Below are positions 8,273 through 23,207 of a stretch of 64,000 nt of DNA, one piece after another (within the stretch, counting starts at the first letter, position 1; each line of letters begins with the position of its first letter). Under the pieces are notes generated by a model. The model made no database searches and had not been told where the DNA came from. It saw nothing but the letters and a program-made list of their open reading frames with translations. This DNA is from Salinimicrobium sediminilitoris (GTDB lineage Bacteria; Bacteroidota; Bacteroidia; Flavobacteriales; Flavobacteriaceae). The translations under genes were made by a program, and so were the position numbers. The stretch covers positions 124,001 to 188,000 of the forward strand of contig NZ_JAIVCC010000013.1 of the NCBI RefSeq assembly GCF_020866905.1, given 5' to 3'.

Positions 8273-8848
8273 TTAAAATGGATGCCAAAAGTTTTCATCG
8301 TAGCTGTATAACTCTTTTATCTTGCCATCCGATCGAACAGCAAGCATTGTCTTGACATTATCATTAATTCTAAAGGTTAAAAAATAAATACTGAAAGGTT
8401 TAGCGATAAAATCCCATGGTTTTCTGTCTCCCAACATTCCGCTTAAATTTAGAACTTCTTCTGTCGATTCTTTTACTATGGAAAATGACTTTAAATCATA
8501 CCTCTCTGCTAAATATTGTAGAGCAATAAGTTTGGCAGCTTCCAAATCTATATAAATAGCGTCTGTTTTTTGAAAAAGTGATTTTAACCTTTTCCCAATC
8601 TTCAACCAACCTTCTATACCTTTTTCAATTTTATCCCCTAATAGAAATACGGTCGTTACTCCATTTAAAACCGCCAATATTAAAGCCCAATCCGCTCCTG
8701 TACCTAAATTGACCTCTTTTAATTCGAAATCGGCATCTAGGAATTCTAGATCCTTTTTAATCTCTTCCAAAAATGATGATTCGATTTCCTCAATAGGAAA
8801 ATTCATTAGATCATCTGAAGTATGTTTCGGTATAAATATTATTTCCAT
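8273..8848 (-). CDS. Hypothetical protein, possible cassette gene 3
   Basis: 191 residues, not recognised. The N-terminal 50 residues are acidic. A segment around 52-72 (ADWALILAVLNGVTTVFLLG) is hydrophobic enough for one membrane helix and is followed by a basic stretch. The C-terminal half looks like an alpha/beta domain. It is the third ORF, all on the minus strand, in the stretch where palindromic sites lie between genes. A palindromic site precedes its start by less than 20 bp. Function unknown. Confidence 0.55.
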   Translation of the reverse strand: MEIIFIPKHTSDDLMNFPIEEIESSFLEEIKKDLEFLDADFELKEVNLGTGADWALILAVLNGVTTVFLLGDKIEKGIEGWLKIGKRLKSLFQKTDAIYIDLEAAKLIALQYLAERYDLKSFSIVKESTEEVLNLSGMLGDRKPWDFIAKPFSIYFLTFRINDNVKTMLAVRSDGKIKELYSYDENFWHPF

Positions 8849-8860
8849 AGTCCTGGATCG

Positions 8861-8960
8861 TTATGAGCTAATTTCCCGTGTAAAAACTGTGCTCGCTCGC
8901 TTGCTTGCAGGAAGTTTCGATTTGAGACTGGCTCTAGCATGTTTTTACACGTTCTTGGCG
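8861..8960 (-). repeat. attC-like imperfect palindrome A
   Basis: Left arm CGTGTAAAAACTGTGCT (8877-8893) pairs with right arm AGCATGTTTTTACACG (8936-8951). Between them is a segment related to palindrome B, with shared TTTCGATT-GAGACTG and TCTAGCAT-type blocks in the same order. It lies between the stop of the GT51 gene and the start of the next ORF. Size and position fit a recombination site of a gene cassette, although the outermost boxes are degenerate compared with site B. Confidence 0.5.
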
Positions 8961-8964
8961 ATAG

Positions 8965-10269
8965 TTATTTCTTTATTTTTCCTTGTTCTTTTAATGTTTT
9001 ATAGATGATATTAATTTTACCACTGTCTAATTTGACAGTTGATTTGGATATTAAAAAGTCAATCCTATCTTGTCTATGAGTTCCGGTAACATTTGATAAT
9101 CTTTCCACTAAAACAAAGCTCTCTTCTGGAGTTAATTTTTTCCTTTTAATGTCCCCATAAAAATGTTTAATGGCCTTGGAAAGTCCCATAACTCCATAGT
9201 CATATCTCACTGACACGACGTATAAGTCCAAGATCTCTTTTTTAGTAAATTTTCTTTGCAACCACAAAGCAATCCAAATCTCAAAAAACTTTCTCAAATA
9301 TTTGTTTTGGTTTGAAGGAATAAATAAAGTTCTAGCAAGCTGCATTGTTATTGTGGAGCCGCCACTTTCTATTAATCTAAATGCTTTCCGAAAAGGTTTA
9401 ATTTGGCTTAGGCTTCCCCTAATAATTGCCTTGATTGATACACCTTTATTTGAATAAAAACTTTTGTCTTCAATATCAATTAGTATGGATTTAAGGTTCT
9501 CAAAATTTACATTTAGTCGTGACATTTCAACAACTTCAAGTTTTGCCCTGTAGATAACATATTCGAAGTTGTCGATTAAATGATAGCGAATAAGATTGGC
9601 TAAGAACCTCCCAATGTTGAGAAAACTCGTCTCGTGGGTGTCATTTAGGTTGCGTCGAAAAACTAACAAGTAAGCAATAGAAATGATAAAATTTCCTGTC
9701 AGCCAAGGAACTCTAAAAATTATTGTATCGTTTATTGTAACTGGAAATGCCGTTCTGTCATTAGTTGTTAACCACCAAATAGCATTTACGCCGATTGCTA
9801 AAACCCAAAACGGCATGCTTTGAAACATCAACCAACCGTTGAAATATTTAATAGCGAAAGGATTTGTAGCTCCTTCTACTCGCCAATTGGGGAGCGTTAA
9901 ATGAATGCGTCCATAGTCAAGCCCAAGCATCGCCCTTAACGTTACTACTTTTCTTCCGTTAATTGTTATTTGTTTTTGCAAGTCCACAAAATAGCGAAGT
10001 AATAATGCACCGAATAGAAAAATAATAGTCGAAAAGAACAGAGCGTTTTCCTTAATAAGATTAAAGGCATGGTTATTTTTTTTATCGAGATTAAAAAATA
10101 ACGGGATTAAAACAGTAACAACAGCTAAAAGAATGTTAGTTACTTGTCCATAAACTTTGGTTTGTCCGTTTGCAATTTTTTGAGCTTCCTCAAACTCTAA
10201 TAGAACAACATCCCGATTTTCAGGTTTAAAATTGTAGGTCGGATAATACTGTTCTGCTTCGTTGTCCAA
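8965..10269 (-). CDS. Membrane-anchored GT51 peptidoglycan glycosyltransferase-like protein
   Basis: 434 residues. The first ~205 residues carry four predicted membrane segments (about 44-60, 76-95, 145-166 and 188-204). The last ~180 residues match the glycosyltransferase 51 (lysozyme-like) domain that polymerises lipid II. Motif 1 is IEDKSFYSNKG (catalytic Glu267; the usual His is Asn), motif 2 is GGSTITMQL at 303-311 (usual second Gln is Met), motif 3 is RKFFE at 326-330, and motif 4 is EILDLYV. The segment GVMGLSKAIKHFYG also matches. There is no transpeptidase domain. Typical monofunctional enzymes have one N-terminal helix, so this four-helix anchor is unusual. It lies between two palindromic sites as if in a mobile cassette. 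Confidence 0.72.
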   Translation of the reverse strand: MDNEAEQYYPTYNFKPENRDVVLLEFEEAQKIANGQTKVYGQVTNILLAVVTVLIPLFFNLDKKNNHAFNLIKENALFFSTIIFLFGALLLRYFVDLQKQITINGRKVVTLRAMLGLDYGRIHLTLPNWRVEGATNPFAIKYFNGWLMFQSMPFWVLAIGVNAIWWLTTNDRTAFPVTINDTIIFRVPWLTGNFIISIAYLLVFRRNLNDTHETSFLNIGRFLANLIRYHLIDNFEYVIYRAKLEVVEMSRLNVNFENLKSILIDIEDKSFYSNKGVSIKAIIRGSLSQIKPFRKAFRLIESGGSTITMQLARTLFIPSNQNKYLRKFFEIWIALWLQRKFTKKEILDLYVVSVRYDYGVMGLSKAIKHFYGDIKRKKLTPEESFVLVERLSNVTGTHRQDRIDFLISKSTVKLDSGKINIIYKTLKEQGKIKK

Positions 10270-10293
10270 TTTGTCCTGTTATTCTTTAATTAC

Positions 10294-10420
10294 CCCCAAC
10301 ATCCTGTATGAAAACCGTGCGAGCGGGCGAGCATTATTGTCCGCAGGACAATCCGCTATGCAAGCTAGCACGGATTTTCGATTCGAGACTGATCTAAGCA
10401 TTGTTTTATAATCGTTGGGC
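10294..10420 (-). repeat. attC-like imperfect palindrome B
   Basis: On the minus strand this 127-bp element starts GCCCAAC (10420-10414) and ends GTTGGGG (10300-10294), close to the integron boxes RYYYAAC and GTTRRRY. Inner arms around 10306-10320 and 10399-10412 also pair imperfectly, and a second small hairpin (TTGTCCGCAGGACAA) sits in the centre. The preceding ORF stops 6 bp before it and the next ORF starts 24 bp after it, the spacing expected for integron cassettes. Confidence 0.55.
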
Positions 10421-10426
10421 GTAGTA

Positions 10427-10978
10427 TTATTCAGCATAGATATAAGTTTTAGTCGGTTCATTTAGCATTTTTTTCCAATTTTTGTCCATATAAGAATTAA
10501 AGTCAGAATAAAAAGATTTTCTCTTATCTTTTGGTTCAAGACCTTGCAAATACTTTGTCCAGCTATGGATCTTTATCATTATTTGTCCGTATTCGTACCA
10601 TATGATTTTAGTCTCCAACTTTTGAAGTGTTGGTGAAATTAAATTGAAAAGTTCTATCATATTATGAATTTCACCGTTACCACATCCGCCCTCTGAAAAC
10701 ATGTTTTCAATAGTGTCGGTTTGTCCATCTTCAAATCGGAATTCATTATATTTCACTCCTGATATTTCATTATTGGCTTGAAATAGTTCTATAAATTTAT
10801 TTATTTCTCCTATTCCAATATGATCACGTAAAAATTCAAGAGTTTTATAGGTATTATCAATTTTCCTCCGTTTTGTCGAATTTCTAAAAGTTCTTAGTGT
10901 TATTACAATACCAATTAGTCCTACTACAAGCAAAATCCAGTTTCTTATTTCAATAAAATCTAATTGTGAAAATTCCAT
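10427..10978 (-). CDS. Hypothetical single-pass membrane protein, possible cassette gene 1
   Basis: 183 residues. One N-terminal membrane helix (WILLVVGLIGIVITL) is followed by a basic stop-transfer segment RNSTKRRKID and a mostly helical cytoplasmic domain of about 140 residues. The layout resembles DUF4760-type proteins, but I cannot assign it with certainty. The stop codon is 6 bp from palindrome B, as in cassette genes. Its start is 23 bp from the left half of palindrome C. Confidence 0.55.
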   Translation of the reverse strand: MEFSQLDFIEIRNWILLVVGLIGIVITLRTFRNSTKRRKIDNTYKTLEFLRDHIGIGEINKFIELFQANNEISGVKYNEFRFEDGQTDTIENMFSEGGCGNGEIHNMIELFNLISPTLQKLETKIIWYEYGQIMIKIHSWTKYLQGLEPKDKRKSFYSDFNSYMDKNWKKMLNEPTKTYIYAE

Positions 10979-10981
10979 TAA

Positions 10982-11164
10982 TTATCTGATGAAGATTTTT
11001 TTAATTACGCCCACCGTCTCGAAAAACGCATGTTGCGGCTTAGGATACACAAATTTATCCGTTAATCCTTGTTTTTGAAAGGTAGCCAACAATGCCCTTT
11101 TTAAAAGGTATCCGCAATTTGTGTTATTCAATGTAGTTATACTATTCCAAATCTGGTTGTCCAT
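10982..11164 (-). CDS. Short hypothetical ORF running into site C
   Basis: 60 residues from an internal ATG (MDNQIWNSITTLNN), longer if an upstream ATG at 11227 is used. The C-terminal tail TVGVIKK is encoded by the palindromic-site box itself, as often happens in the last gene before such a site. No domain is recognised. It could be a true small cassette gene, a broken one or chance. Confidence 0.25.
   Translation of the reverse strand: MDNQIWNSITTLNNTNCGYLLKRALLATFQKQGLTDKFVYPKPQHAFFETVGVIKKIFIR
11003..11091 (-). repeat. Partial attC-like site C
   Basis: TAATTACGCCCACC at 11002-11015 matches TAATTACCCCCAAC at 10287-10300 in site B at 12 of 14 bases, at the same distance before an ORF start. 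The following CTCGAAAAACGCATG pairs loosely with TTGTTTTTGAAAG around 11069-11082. No clear second outer box is visible, so the far end is uncertain. Confidence 0.3.
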
Positions 11165-11227
11165 TTTCGATTTCCTTAAAGATTGACGAATCATGATGGT
11201 TGCAAAGTAAAGGTTTGGACAGAGCAT

Positions 11228-11986
11228 TCTTTAAACCGACTTTTTTAAATTCAAAGGGTGATTCATGGCGAGTAAATCGGTTTGCATCTATAATTCTTCT
11301 TTCTATGAGGTGTCCGTTTTCTGATATATTGCTTAGTATCCCATTCCTCTGAAGAAGATGAGAATTTATAGCATAATTGTTGCAGCCCTTTAAAATACAC
11401 TTCTTTTTTTCCGATCCGAGGCACGGTGAATTTTCGAAATTTCAATTTGCTTATAATTAGGGATTGTCATCTTAAAAGTACCTAAGAAATTTAATGTAAG
11501 TCAATATAGCTTATTTTCCTCATCTATGATTATAAGAGAAGCGAACGAAGCGCAGCGAAGTGCTGCAAGCCCCCATATCTATCGAACTAATACTATGTTG
11601 TGAGGCCTGGAATCTTCATTTTAGTAATGGTTTCCAAAATTATATCTCTTTTTATAGGGCTTCTCATTGCCTTTTCCGCAAGTTTAGTAATAAACCTTCC
11701 AGGTAGAATATGAGAAGACTTATGTACAAAGGGGGGAGATCACTTGACATCGCTCTGCGTGTCATCCTCTTGCTTTCTCCCCTAATCCTTCTAAGGAATA
11801 ACTAGGGTGGAAAAAATAGCTCCACATGCTACTTAGCCGTTCTTTTTTTAACTCAACAGAATTCTTATAGTAACCAATTAGAGAATAATTAACCGATTAA
11901 TTTTGAAAAATCGAGGTAGCATTTGCAGGAGATCTTTCTTATATTGTTAGTAATTTTTAACAATCAATGTTTCAATTATCTATCTT
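11228..11986 (+). other. Stretch without a convincing gene
   Basis: No ORF here looks real. A nested hairpin lies at 11733-11782: GGGGAGA pairs with TCTCCCC and inside it TGACA pairs with TGTCA. A 28-codon ORF at 11627-11713 (MVSKIISLFIGLLIAFSASL start) would encode a hydrophobic peptide. A GC-richer patch near 11541-11570 contains the small hairpin GCAGCGAAGTGCTGC. Confidence 0.4.
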
Positions 11987-12481
11987 TTGAATACCTATTG
12001 GAACATACCAGAAATTCCGCATAAAGGTTGGAATTTAGAATATGTCTATGACATCAGAGAAGAAGGGGAATCTGTCGATGAAACAGATTATGAGACATGT
12101 ATGATGTGTAATAATGAAAGAATAAGATTTGTTCATGTTGTCAGCCATAAAGCATTTTCTCAAGAGTTAAAAGTAGGTTGTGTATGCGCGGAAAAAATGA
12201 CCAGTGATTATGTTAATCCAAAAAAACAGGAACAGAGGTTAAGGCACAAAGCTCAAAGAAGGATTAACTGGTTAAGAAAAGAATGGAAGGCAAGTAAAAA
12301 TGGTAATTTATTCGTAAAAGTGAAAGATCACCTTGTAGTAATCTTCAGGGATAAAAGGACAAAAAAATTCCGGTGCAAGATTGGAGAATTTTATGGGAAG
12401 AAGCAGTTTGAAACTATAAAACTTGCAAAGTTAGCTGCATTTGAAGGCATAGAATATTTTAAGAAAAAGGACATGTGGTAA
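11987..12481 (+). CDS. Hypothetical protein with two cysteine pairs
   Basis: 164 residues. The frame is closed by a stop at 11951 and has no ATG before the conserved-looking region, so the TTG at 11987 is the probable start (NTYWNIPEIPHKGW follows). Cysteines occur as CMMC (about residue 38-41) and CVC (about 64-66), spaced like a zinc-binding finger. The middle is very basic (QRLRHKAQRRINWLRKEWKA), suggesting nucleic-acid binding. The family is not recognised. It stands alone between the cassette region and the convergent beta-galactosidase. Confidence 0.5.
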   Translation: MNTYWNIPEIPHKGWNLEYVYDIREEGESVDETDYETCMMCNNERIRFVHVVSHKAFSQELKVGCVCAEKMTSDYVNPKKQEQRLRHKAQRRINWLRKEWKASKNGNLFVKVKDHLVVIFRDKRTKKFRCKIGEFYGKKQFETIKLAKLAAFEGIEYFKKKDMW

Positions 12482-12638
12482 AACCTGGACTGTTTTGACC
12501 AGCGGGTTAGTATAATTTGTAAACAGAGAGTGCCACCACATTCTCAACAAAAAAATTTAATTCTTATATACCCATAATACTTAGTAAAAGATTCTACTAA
12601 TAGAATCCAAATCAACCGTCTGTTTCTTTAAAATTAAA

Positions 12639-12669
12639 GGGGTAAAAATGTACCTAAACATTTTACCCC
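12639..12669. terminator. Bidirectional hairpin terminator
   Basis: GGGGTAAAAATG pairs with CATTTTACCCC around a short loop between two convergent genes. A further GC-rich inverted repeat (AGCCGGT / ACCGGCT near 12687-12733) lies closer to the beta-galactosidase stop and may act for that gene. Confidence 0.55.
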
Positions 12670-12769
12670 AATCTCTTAGGAAATTATAGCCGGTCTCTTC
12701 CTATTATTCAACAAATTCATTTCGAAACCGGCTTCCCACCTATAATAATTTATTTTTCTTTCACGCTTT

Positions 12770-19032
<6,263 letters not shown>

Positions 19033-19035
19033 GGT

Positions 19036-21072
19036 CTATTCGTTAGTGAGTAACATTAAAAGATGTGCTGCCGACCAGCTAAAATTCTGTGCTTCCAGGC
19101 CTTCTCCCGTGACCGGATTATAATTCTCTCTAATGGATTTTCCCGATTTCAACACCCCTTCGGCCTGGTGAAGCAACTTATAAGCCAATTCGTTGGCTTC
19201 GGTCTCATATCCATAGTTCCTTAAACCCATCAATCCAAAGTAGGCCTGGTCAAGCCAGTTGGGACCTCTCCAGTAGCCCCCATCAGGCTCAAAAGCCGGG
19301 TGCGTGGCATCCAAAGTTTGCAAAGGTACTTTTAGGTTAAAATGTTGTGGATCCATCATAGTCTCTTTCATATGTGCTGCCTGTTCTTGGCTAGCAACTT
19401 CAGTAAAAAGAGCAATCCAACCTTCACTTCCCCTCACCTTTATAAACTCGTTTCCATCAAGACTAGTGTCGTAAAACCAGCCGGTTTTTGTATCAAAAAA
19501 CTGATTTTGGATCTTTGTTTTTAAAGCTGCAGCCAAGTTTTCATATTCTCCTATTTTATTATCCAGCTCCAATACAGCAGCTATTTTTGCCAGATATAGT
19601 TTTTCCGCATAGAGATATGCATTTAGATCCACACTTTCCTGATCGAGGGAATAAGCCTTTTCTCCATTTTTTAGCAATTTGCTCCGGTCGAAACGCACCC
19701 CGTTATCCATGCCGCTTTCCCATTTGGCAGCAATCAACGTTCCGTCGGTAGAGCCATATTCTGCCAGGCCGTCCTTATCATGGTCACGATCTGTATACCA
19801 CCATTGGTGTTGTTTTTCAAGCTTTGGAAAAAGCTCTATTAAGAACTCCTTATCGGCATCTGTCTCGTAAATTTTCCACACTGCCCATGCCGAAAGCGGA
19901 GGTTTGGTATCCCGGTAATTATTTTCCTCAATAAGGTTATCCCGATACACAACATCTGGCATAAATCCATTTTCATCGAGATGATCATACATCGCCTTTA
20001 CCTGGTCTTTCGCTAATTGCGGATCATAGGCAGCCAGTGCGGCAGCATGTTTCCAACTATCCCAGGCCCAAAATCCATGGAACCACTTGTAGTGATAGCT
20101 GGGGAAAAGTCCTGCATGTTTAAGATTTCCGGCGGGACTACGCCAGTTATTCTGAAGGGTCAATATCAATTTCGCAAGTAAATCCCGATACTCCTCGCCC
20201 CGCCAGTTTTCCTCCAATTTTAAAGAAAGGCTATTCAGGATTTGTTGTTTTTCAAGATTTCGGCCTTCAAATTCTTCGGAATAGGAACGTTGCAGTTCCC
20301 CGGCGGCTTTTAGTTTTTGCTGCAAACTGACTTCGGATTCTTCCGCGGGAAAGAAAAAACTCTGGGTATAAACAAATTCAAAGGAGCTGCCGGAAGCAAG
20401 ATCTACAGGTGGGTATAAAAGTCGGAAACTGTTTTCTGCAACTTCTGAATTTGCACTTTTGTTTTCAGGAAAATTTAATATTCCAAAGGAATCATTCACG
20501 CTGGTATTCATGCGAATATTATTTTCCTTTTGCTCAAAACTGAGACTTTCGGGAGAAAGCTGGCCTTTTAAAACAGGTACGAATTTCTGCGGGCTGCCGG
20601 AAGTATTGGTAATTTCTATTTTTATGGCTGCCGTATTGGAATCTGAGTAAAAGAGTTGCTGAGTCACCTCCAGTTCATTCGTAGCCTGGTTAAATTCTAA
20701 AAATCCGAGGCTGGAGAGACTGTTATGGGAGGTAAATTTCACAGGCACTTCCTCCTGAAGCAATTCCAGCTGTACCATCGCTGGGCTGCTCCAAATGCCA
20801 TTGTCCTGGGTCATCAAAAAGGGTCCAGAAAAACCTTGTTGCTCTGCATTTTCTGGAATGGAATAACCAAACCACGCTCCTTGATCTGAAAACATCAGGA
20901 GGTCCTTATCAAAATCCGAGGCCGGGGTACCGGTATAATCGAGGAGGTTTTTTGGCAGTATCGGGTAGGTTACTCCTGTTGCAGTATTTTCCTTTTTCAC
21001 GGAACTACAGCCATAATTTAAACTTAACCCAATAACCAATAAGAAAAGGGGTGTAAAAGATTTATTATTCAT
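19036..21072 (-). CDS. GH63/MGH1-like (alpha/alpha)6 glycoside hydrolase, lipoprotein
   Basis: 678 residues. A lipoprotein signal with Cys22 (LNYGCSS) predicts attachment to the inner face of the outer membrane or the cell surface. The N-terminal ~260 residues are a beta-sandwich. The C-terminal ~400 residues form the (alpha/alpha)6 barrel typical of GH63 and mannosylglycerate-hydrolase-like enzymes: HGFWAWDSWKHAAALAAY carries the candidate catalytic Asp, and PDGGYWRGPNW plus ENYNPVTGEGL near the C-terminus complete the family signature. It probably removes an alpha-linked glucose or mannose. It is the first gene of the operon with the kinase/aminotransferase fusion (3-bp gap) and beta-galactosidase. 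Confidence 0.8.
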   Translation of the reverse strand: MNNKSFTPLFLLVIGLSLNYGCSSVKKENTATGVTYPILPKNLLDYTGTPASDFDKDLLMFSDQGAWFGYSIPENAEQQGFSGPFLMTQDNGIWSSPAMVQLELLQEEVPVKFTSHNSLSSLGFLEFNQATNELEVTQQLFYSDSNTAAIKIEITNTSGSPQKFVPVLKGQLSPESLSFEQKENNIRMNTSVNDSFGILNFPENKSANSEVAENSFRLLYPPVDLASGSSFEFVYTQSFFFPAEESEVSLQQKLKAAGELQRSYSEEFEGRNLEKQQILNSLSLKLEENWRGEEYRDLLAKLILTLQNNWRSPAGNLKHAGLFPSYHYKWFHGFWAWDSWKHAAALAAYDPQLAKDQVKAMYDHLDENGFMPDVVYRDNLIEENNYRDTKPPLSAWAVWKIYETDADKEFLIELFPKLEKQHQWWYTDRDHDKDGLAEYGSTDGTLIAAKWESGMDNGVRFDRSKLLKNGEKAYSLDQESVDLNAYLYAEKLYLAKIAAVLELDNKIGEYENLAAALKTKIQNQFFDTKTGWFYDTSLDGNEFIKVRGSEGWIALFTEVASQEQAAHMKETMMDPQHFNLKVPLQTLDATHPAFEPDGGYWRGPNWLDQAYFGLMGLRNYGYETEANELAYKLLHQAEGVLKSGKSIRENYNPVTGEGLEAQNFSWSAAHLLMLLTNE

Positions 21073-21248
21073 AGCGCATAAAGATAAGACCCCTTTATGG
21101 GGAGGTTATGCAAAATGAAAAAAATGGAAGTAAAAGAAGCTCCTCCTGTGCAGAAGGATTTTGGACGCAGCCAAATTACGAGAAAAAAATATACAAAACA
21201 AGAGGTTAGCAAACTGTAGGATAAAAACTTTTAGGTACTCAAAATTTT

Positions 21249-21256
21249 TATATTTG
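21249..21256 (+). promoter_or_regulatory. Bacteroidota -7 box before the ECF sigma gene
   Basis: TATATTTG is a perfect match to the TAnnTTTG housekeeping -7 element of Bacteroidota and lies 30 bp before the TTG start. The -33 region is only a T-run (around 21229), so the upstream half is weak. Confidence 0.5.
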
Positions 21257-21285
21257 TGACCTTTGCCTCTTATACTGAATAAACT

Positions 21286-21840
21286 TTGAATCTGGAAATC
21301 CGTCACATTATTAATAGGGATCAAAAAGCTTTTCAGCGGCTTTTTGAATTGCTATATTCCGGTCTGGTGGAGTACGCCTACAGGTTTCTCTACGATAGAG
21401 CGGCAAGTGAGGATCTAGTCCAGGAGGTGTTCGTCGACCTTTGGGAAAATGCGGCTTCTTATGATATTCATACCACAATTAAGGGATACCTCTACAGCAC
21501 GGTACGCAACCGCTGCCTTAACCAACTAAAATCCCTTAAAATAACCGATCGGGACGCAATTTTAGATATTAGCGCCTCCCTTTGTTCTCCAGATTCTATT
21601 GAGCTGATAGAGCAACAGGAGAAGGAAGCAATGACGCGGAAGGCAGAAATTATTTTGGAAAATTTACCGCCAAAAATGCGAAAAATCTTCAGTTTAAAGG
21701 TGATAGAAGGTTATTCTTATGCCGAGATCGCTGAAGAGATGGATGTTTCAGTAAATACCGTGAAGACCCAGCTTAAACGTGCCAGACTTAAAATTACCCA
21801 ACTGAATGAATTGCTCATTCTCTTCTTTAGCCTGATCTAA
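21286..21840 (+). CDS. ECF sigma-70 factor, Bacteroidota FecI-like
   Basis: 184 residues. Region 2 (about 7-75) shows AFQRLFELLYSGLVEYAYRF and DLVQEVFVDLWE; region 4 (about 115-170) shows LPPKMRKIFSLKVIEGYSYA and MDVSVNTVKTQLKRAR. A stop codon (TAA 21280-21282) closes the frame just upstream and there is no ATG before region 2, so the TTG at 21286 is the only workable start. It is followed by its FecR anti-sigma factor and a SusC receptor with an STN domain, the classic trans-envelope signalling set: substrate in the receptor releases sigma and raises receptor expression. Confidence 0.9.
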   Translation: MNLEIRHIINRDQKAFQRLFELLYSGLVEYAYRFLYDRAASEDLVQEVFVDLWENAASYDIHTTIKGYLYSTVRNRCLNQLKSLKITDRDAILDISASLCSPDSIELIEQQEKEAMTRKAEIILENLPPKMRKIFSLKVIEGYSYAEIAEEMDVSVNTVKTQLKRARLKITQLNELLILFFSLI

Positions 21841-21929
21841 ATTATTTTACCTGTCACCGGCTATTATAGGCCGAATTCATGACTTTTTGTTCTAAATCAA
21901 AATTTATTTTACAAATAAATAAGTTTTTT

Positions 21930-21958
21930 GTCACCCGAAAACGATTTCCTATTGTCAT
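21930..21958 (+). promoter_or_regulatory. Candidate ECF-sigma promoter for fecR-susCD
   Basis: GTCACCC (21930-21936) and GTCAT (21954-21958) are separated by 17 bp, preceded by a T-run, and lie 24 bp before the FecR start. The spacing suits a -35/-10 pair for an ECF sigma, giving an autoregulated fecR-susC-susD transcript. Assignment is by spacing and position. Confidence 0.45.
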
Positions 21959-21982
21959 ATAATTAAATACCTAAATTTTTTC

Positions 21983-23125
21983 ATGGAATTCCAGACCCTC
22001 CTTAAAAAACTTGATAATAAGCTTAACGCTGCCGAAGAAAGAGAATTTCAGGAGTGGTTTGAGGCTTCTCAAAAACATCAAGATTATTATCAGCGTGTTA
22101 AGATCGAATTCCAAAAAGAGCATTATCAGACCCCTTCTACAAATAAGGCCTGGAAAAAAATGGACAGACGACTATTTGCTACCAAACGCAGAAATTATCG
22201 CTGGGCCATGGCAGCCGCTGCCATATTGGTGGTGTTGCTCAGCATTCCTTTTTTTACCGCGGATTTTATTTCTACAGAAGTGGAAGTTACCAGTACTCCT
22301 TCTGCTGAAGAGCAGGGAAAAGGAGTATTGCTTATAGATGAATCCGGCCGGCAACAGTTAATGAGTGAAGGAGCCGCAATAACAAGTGGGTATTACAACG
22401 CCAACAGCCAATCCTTGATAATTAAAGAGCCTGATGCTTCAGATAAGGAAAAAAATGTATCAGAAGAAATAAAAATGAACACGGTGGTAGTGCCCAGGGG
22501 TATCCAATTTTCTGTAGTAATGGCCGATGGATCTAAAGTCTGGTTAAACTCTGATACTAAAATATCCTTCCCCTCCAGCTTCAAGGGACTAAAAAGTCGG
22601 TTCGTTAGAATTGAATATGGAGAGGCTTATTTCGAAATCACCTCCAGCAAACAAAATAATGGGCAAAAGTTTATAGTGCAAAACAGGGAGCAGGAAATTG
22701 AAGTATTGGGCACTAAATTCAATGTCAATGCCTATCCCGATAAAGAAAGCCTGGCTACTACTCTTGTGGAAGGTTCAGTAAAAATTTCCTCAGGTAGGAG
22801 GTCGCTAAAATTGAAGCCCGGCCAACAATCTCTGGTTTCTAACGAAAATTTTGAGGTTCAACATGTAAATGTTTGGAAGTATATATCATGGACTCAAGGA
22901 AAGTATGTTTTTAATAATGAGTCATTAGATGAAATTATGCAGGTAGTGGGCCGATGGTATGACGTGGAGGTGAATTTTGAGCAGCCAGCCATGCGGGACT
23001 TGCGATTCAATGGAGTGCTAAATAAAAATCAACAGCTGGAAGAACTTTTAGAAATCTTTAAAAACACTAATAAAGCAAATTTTGAATTAAATGGAAGCTC
23101 CATAAAAGTTATGGGCAAAAATTAA
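21983..23125 (+). CDS. FecR-family anti-sigma factor
   Basis: 380 residues. The cytoplasmic N-terminal ~70 residues (with EFQEWFEASQKHQDYYQRV) bind sigma. One membrane helix follows at about 73-92. The periplasmic part has the FecR domain (about 165-265; NTVVVPRGIQFSVVMADGSK and TKFNVNAY) and a C-terminal DUF4974 domain (about 310-378; LDEIMQVVGRWYDVEVNF) that contacts the receptor STN domain. It lies between the ECF gene and the STN-containing SusC, so all three signalling parts are present. Confidence 0.93.
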   Translation: MEFQTLLKKLDNKLNAAEEREFQEWFEASQKHQDYYQRVKIEFQKEHYQTPSTNKAWKKMDRRLFATKRRNYRWAMAAAAILVVLLSIPFFTADFISTEVEVTSTPSAEEQGKGVLLIDESGRQQLMSEGAAITSGYYNANSQSLIIKEPDASDKEKNVSEEIKMNTVVVPRGIQFSVVMADGSKVWLNSDTKISFPSSFKGLKSRFVRIEYGEAYFEITSSKQNNGQKFIVQNREQEIEVLGTKFNVNAYPDKESLATTLVEGSVKISSGRRSLKLKPGQQSLVSNENFEVQHVNVWKYISWTQGKYVFNNESLDEIMQVVGRWYDVEVNFEQPAMRDLRFNGVLNKNQQLEELLEIFKNTNKANFELNGSSIKVMGKN

Positions 23126-23207
23126 GGGAACGGGATTTAGACCTGGACAATTTAAACCTCCATTCCCCTTTATTAATTAATCTGAATAATTAACAAGATG
23201 TAAATTT

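Noticed and set aside
10279-10461. 60-codon minus-strand ORF across palindrome B
   Set aside because: It lies almost wholly within the palindromic site and its end (GVIKE) is encoded by the outer box; it overlaps the start of the next spacer and has no family resemblance.
11263-11445. 60-codon minus-strand ORF in the gap after the cassettes
   Set aside because: Basic, low-similarity sequence without a start context or neighbours; likely chance.
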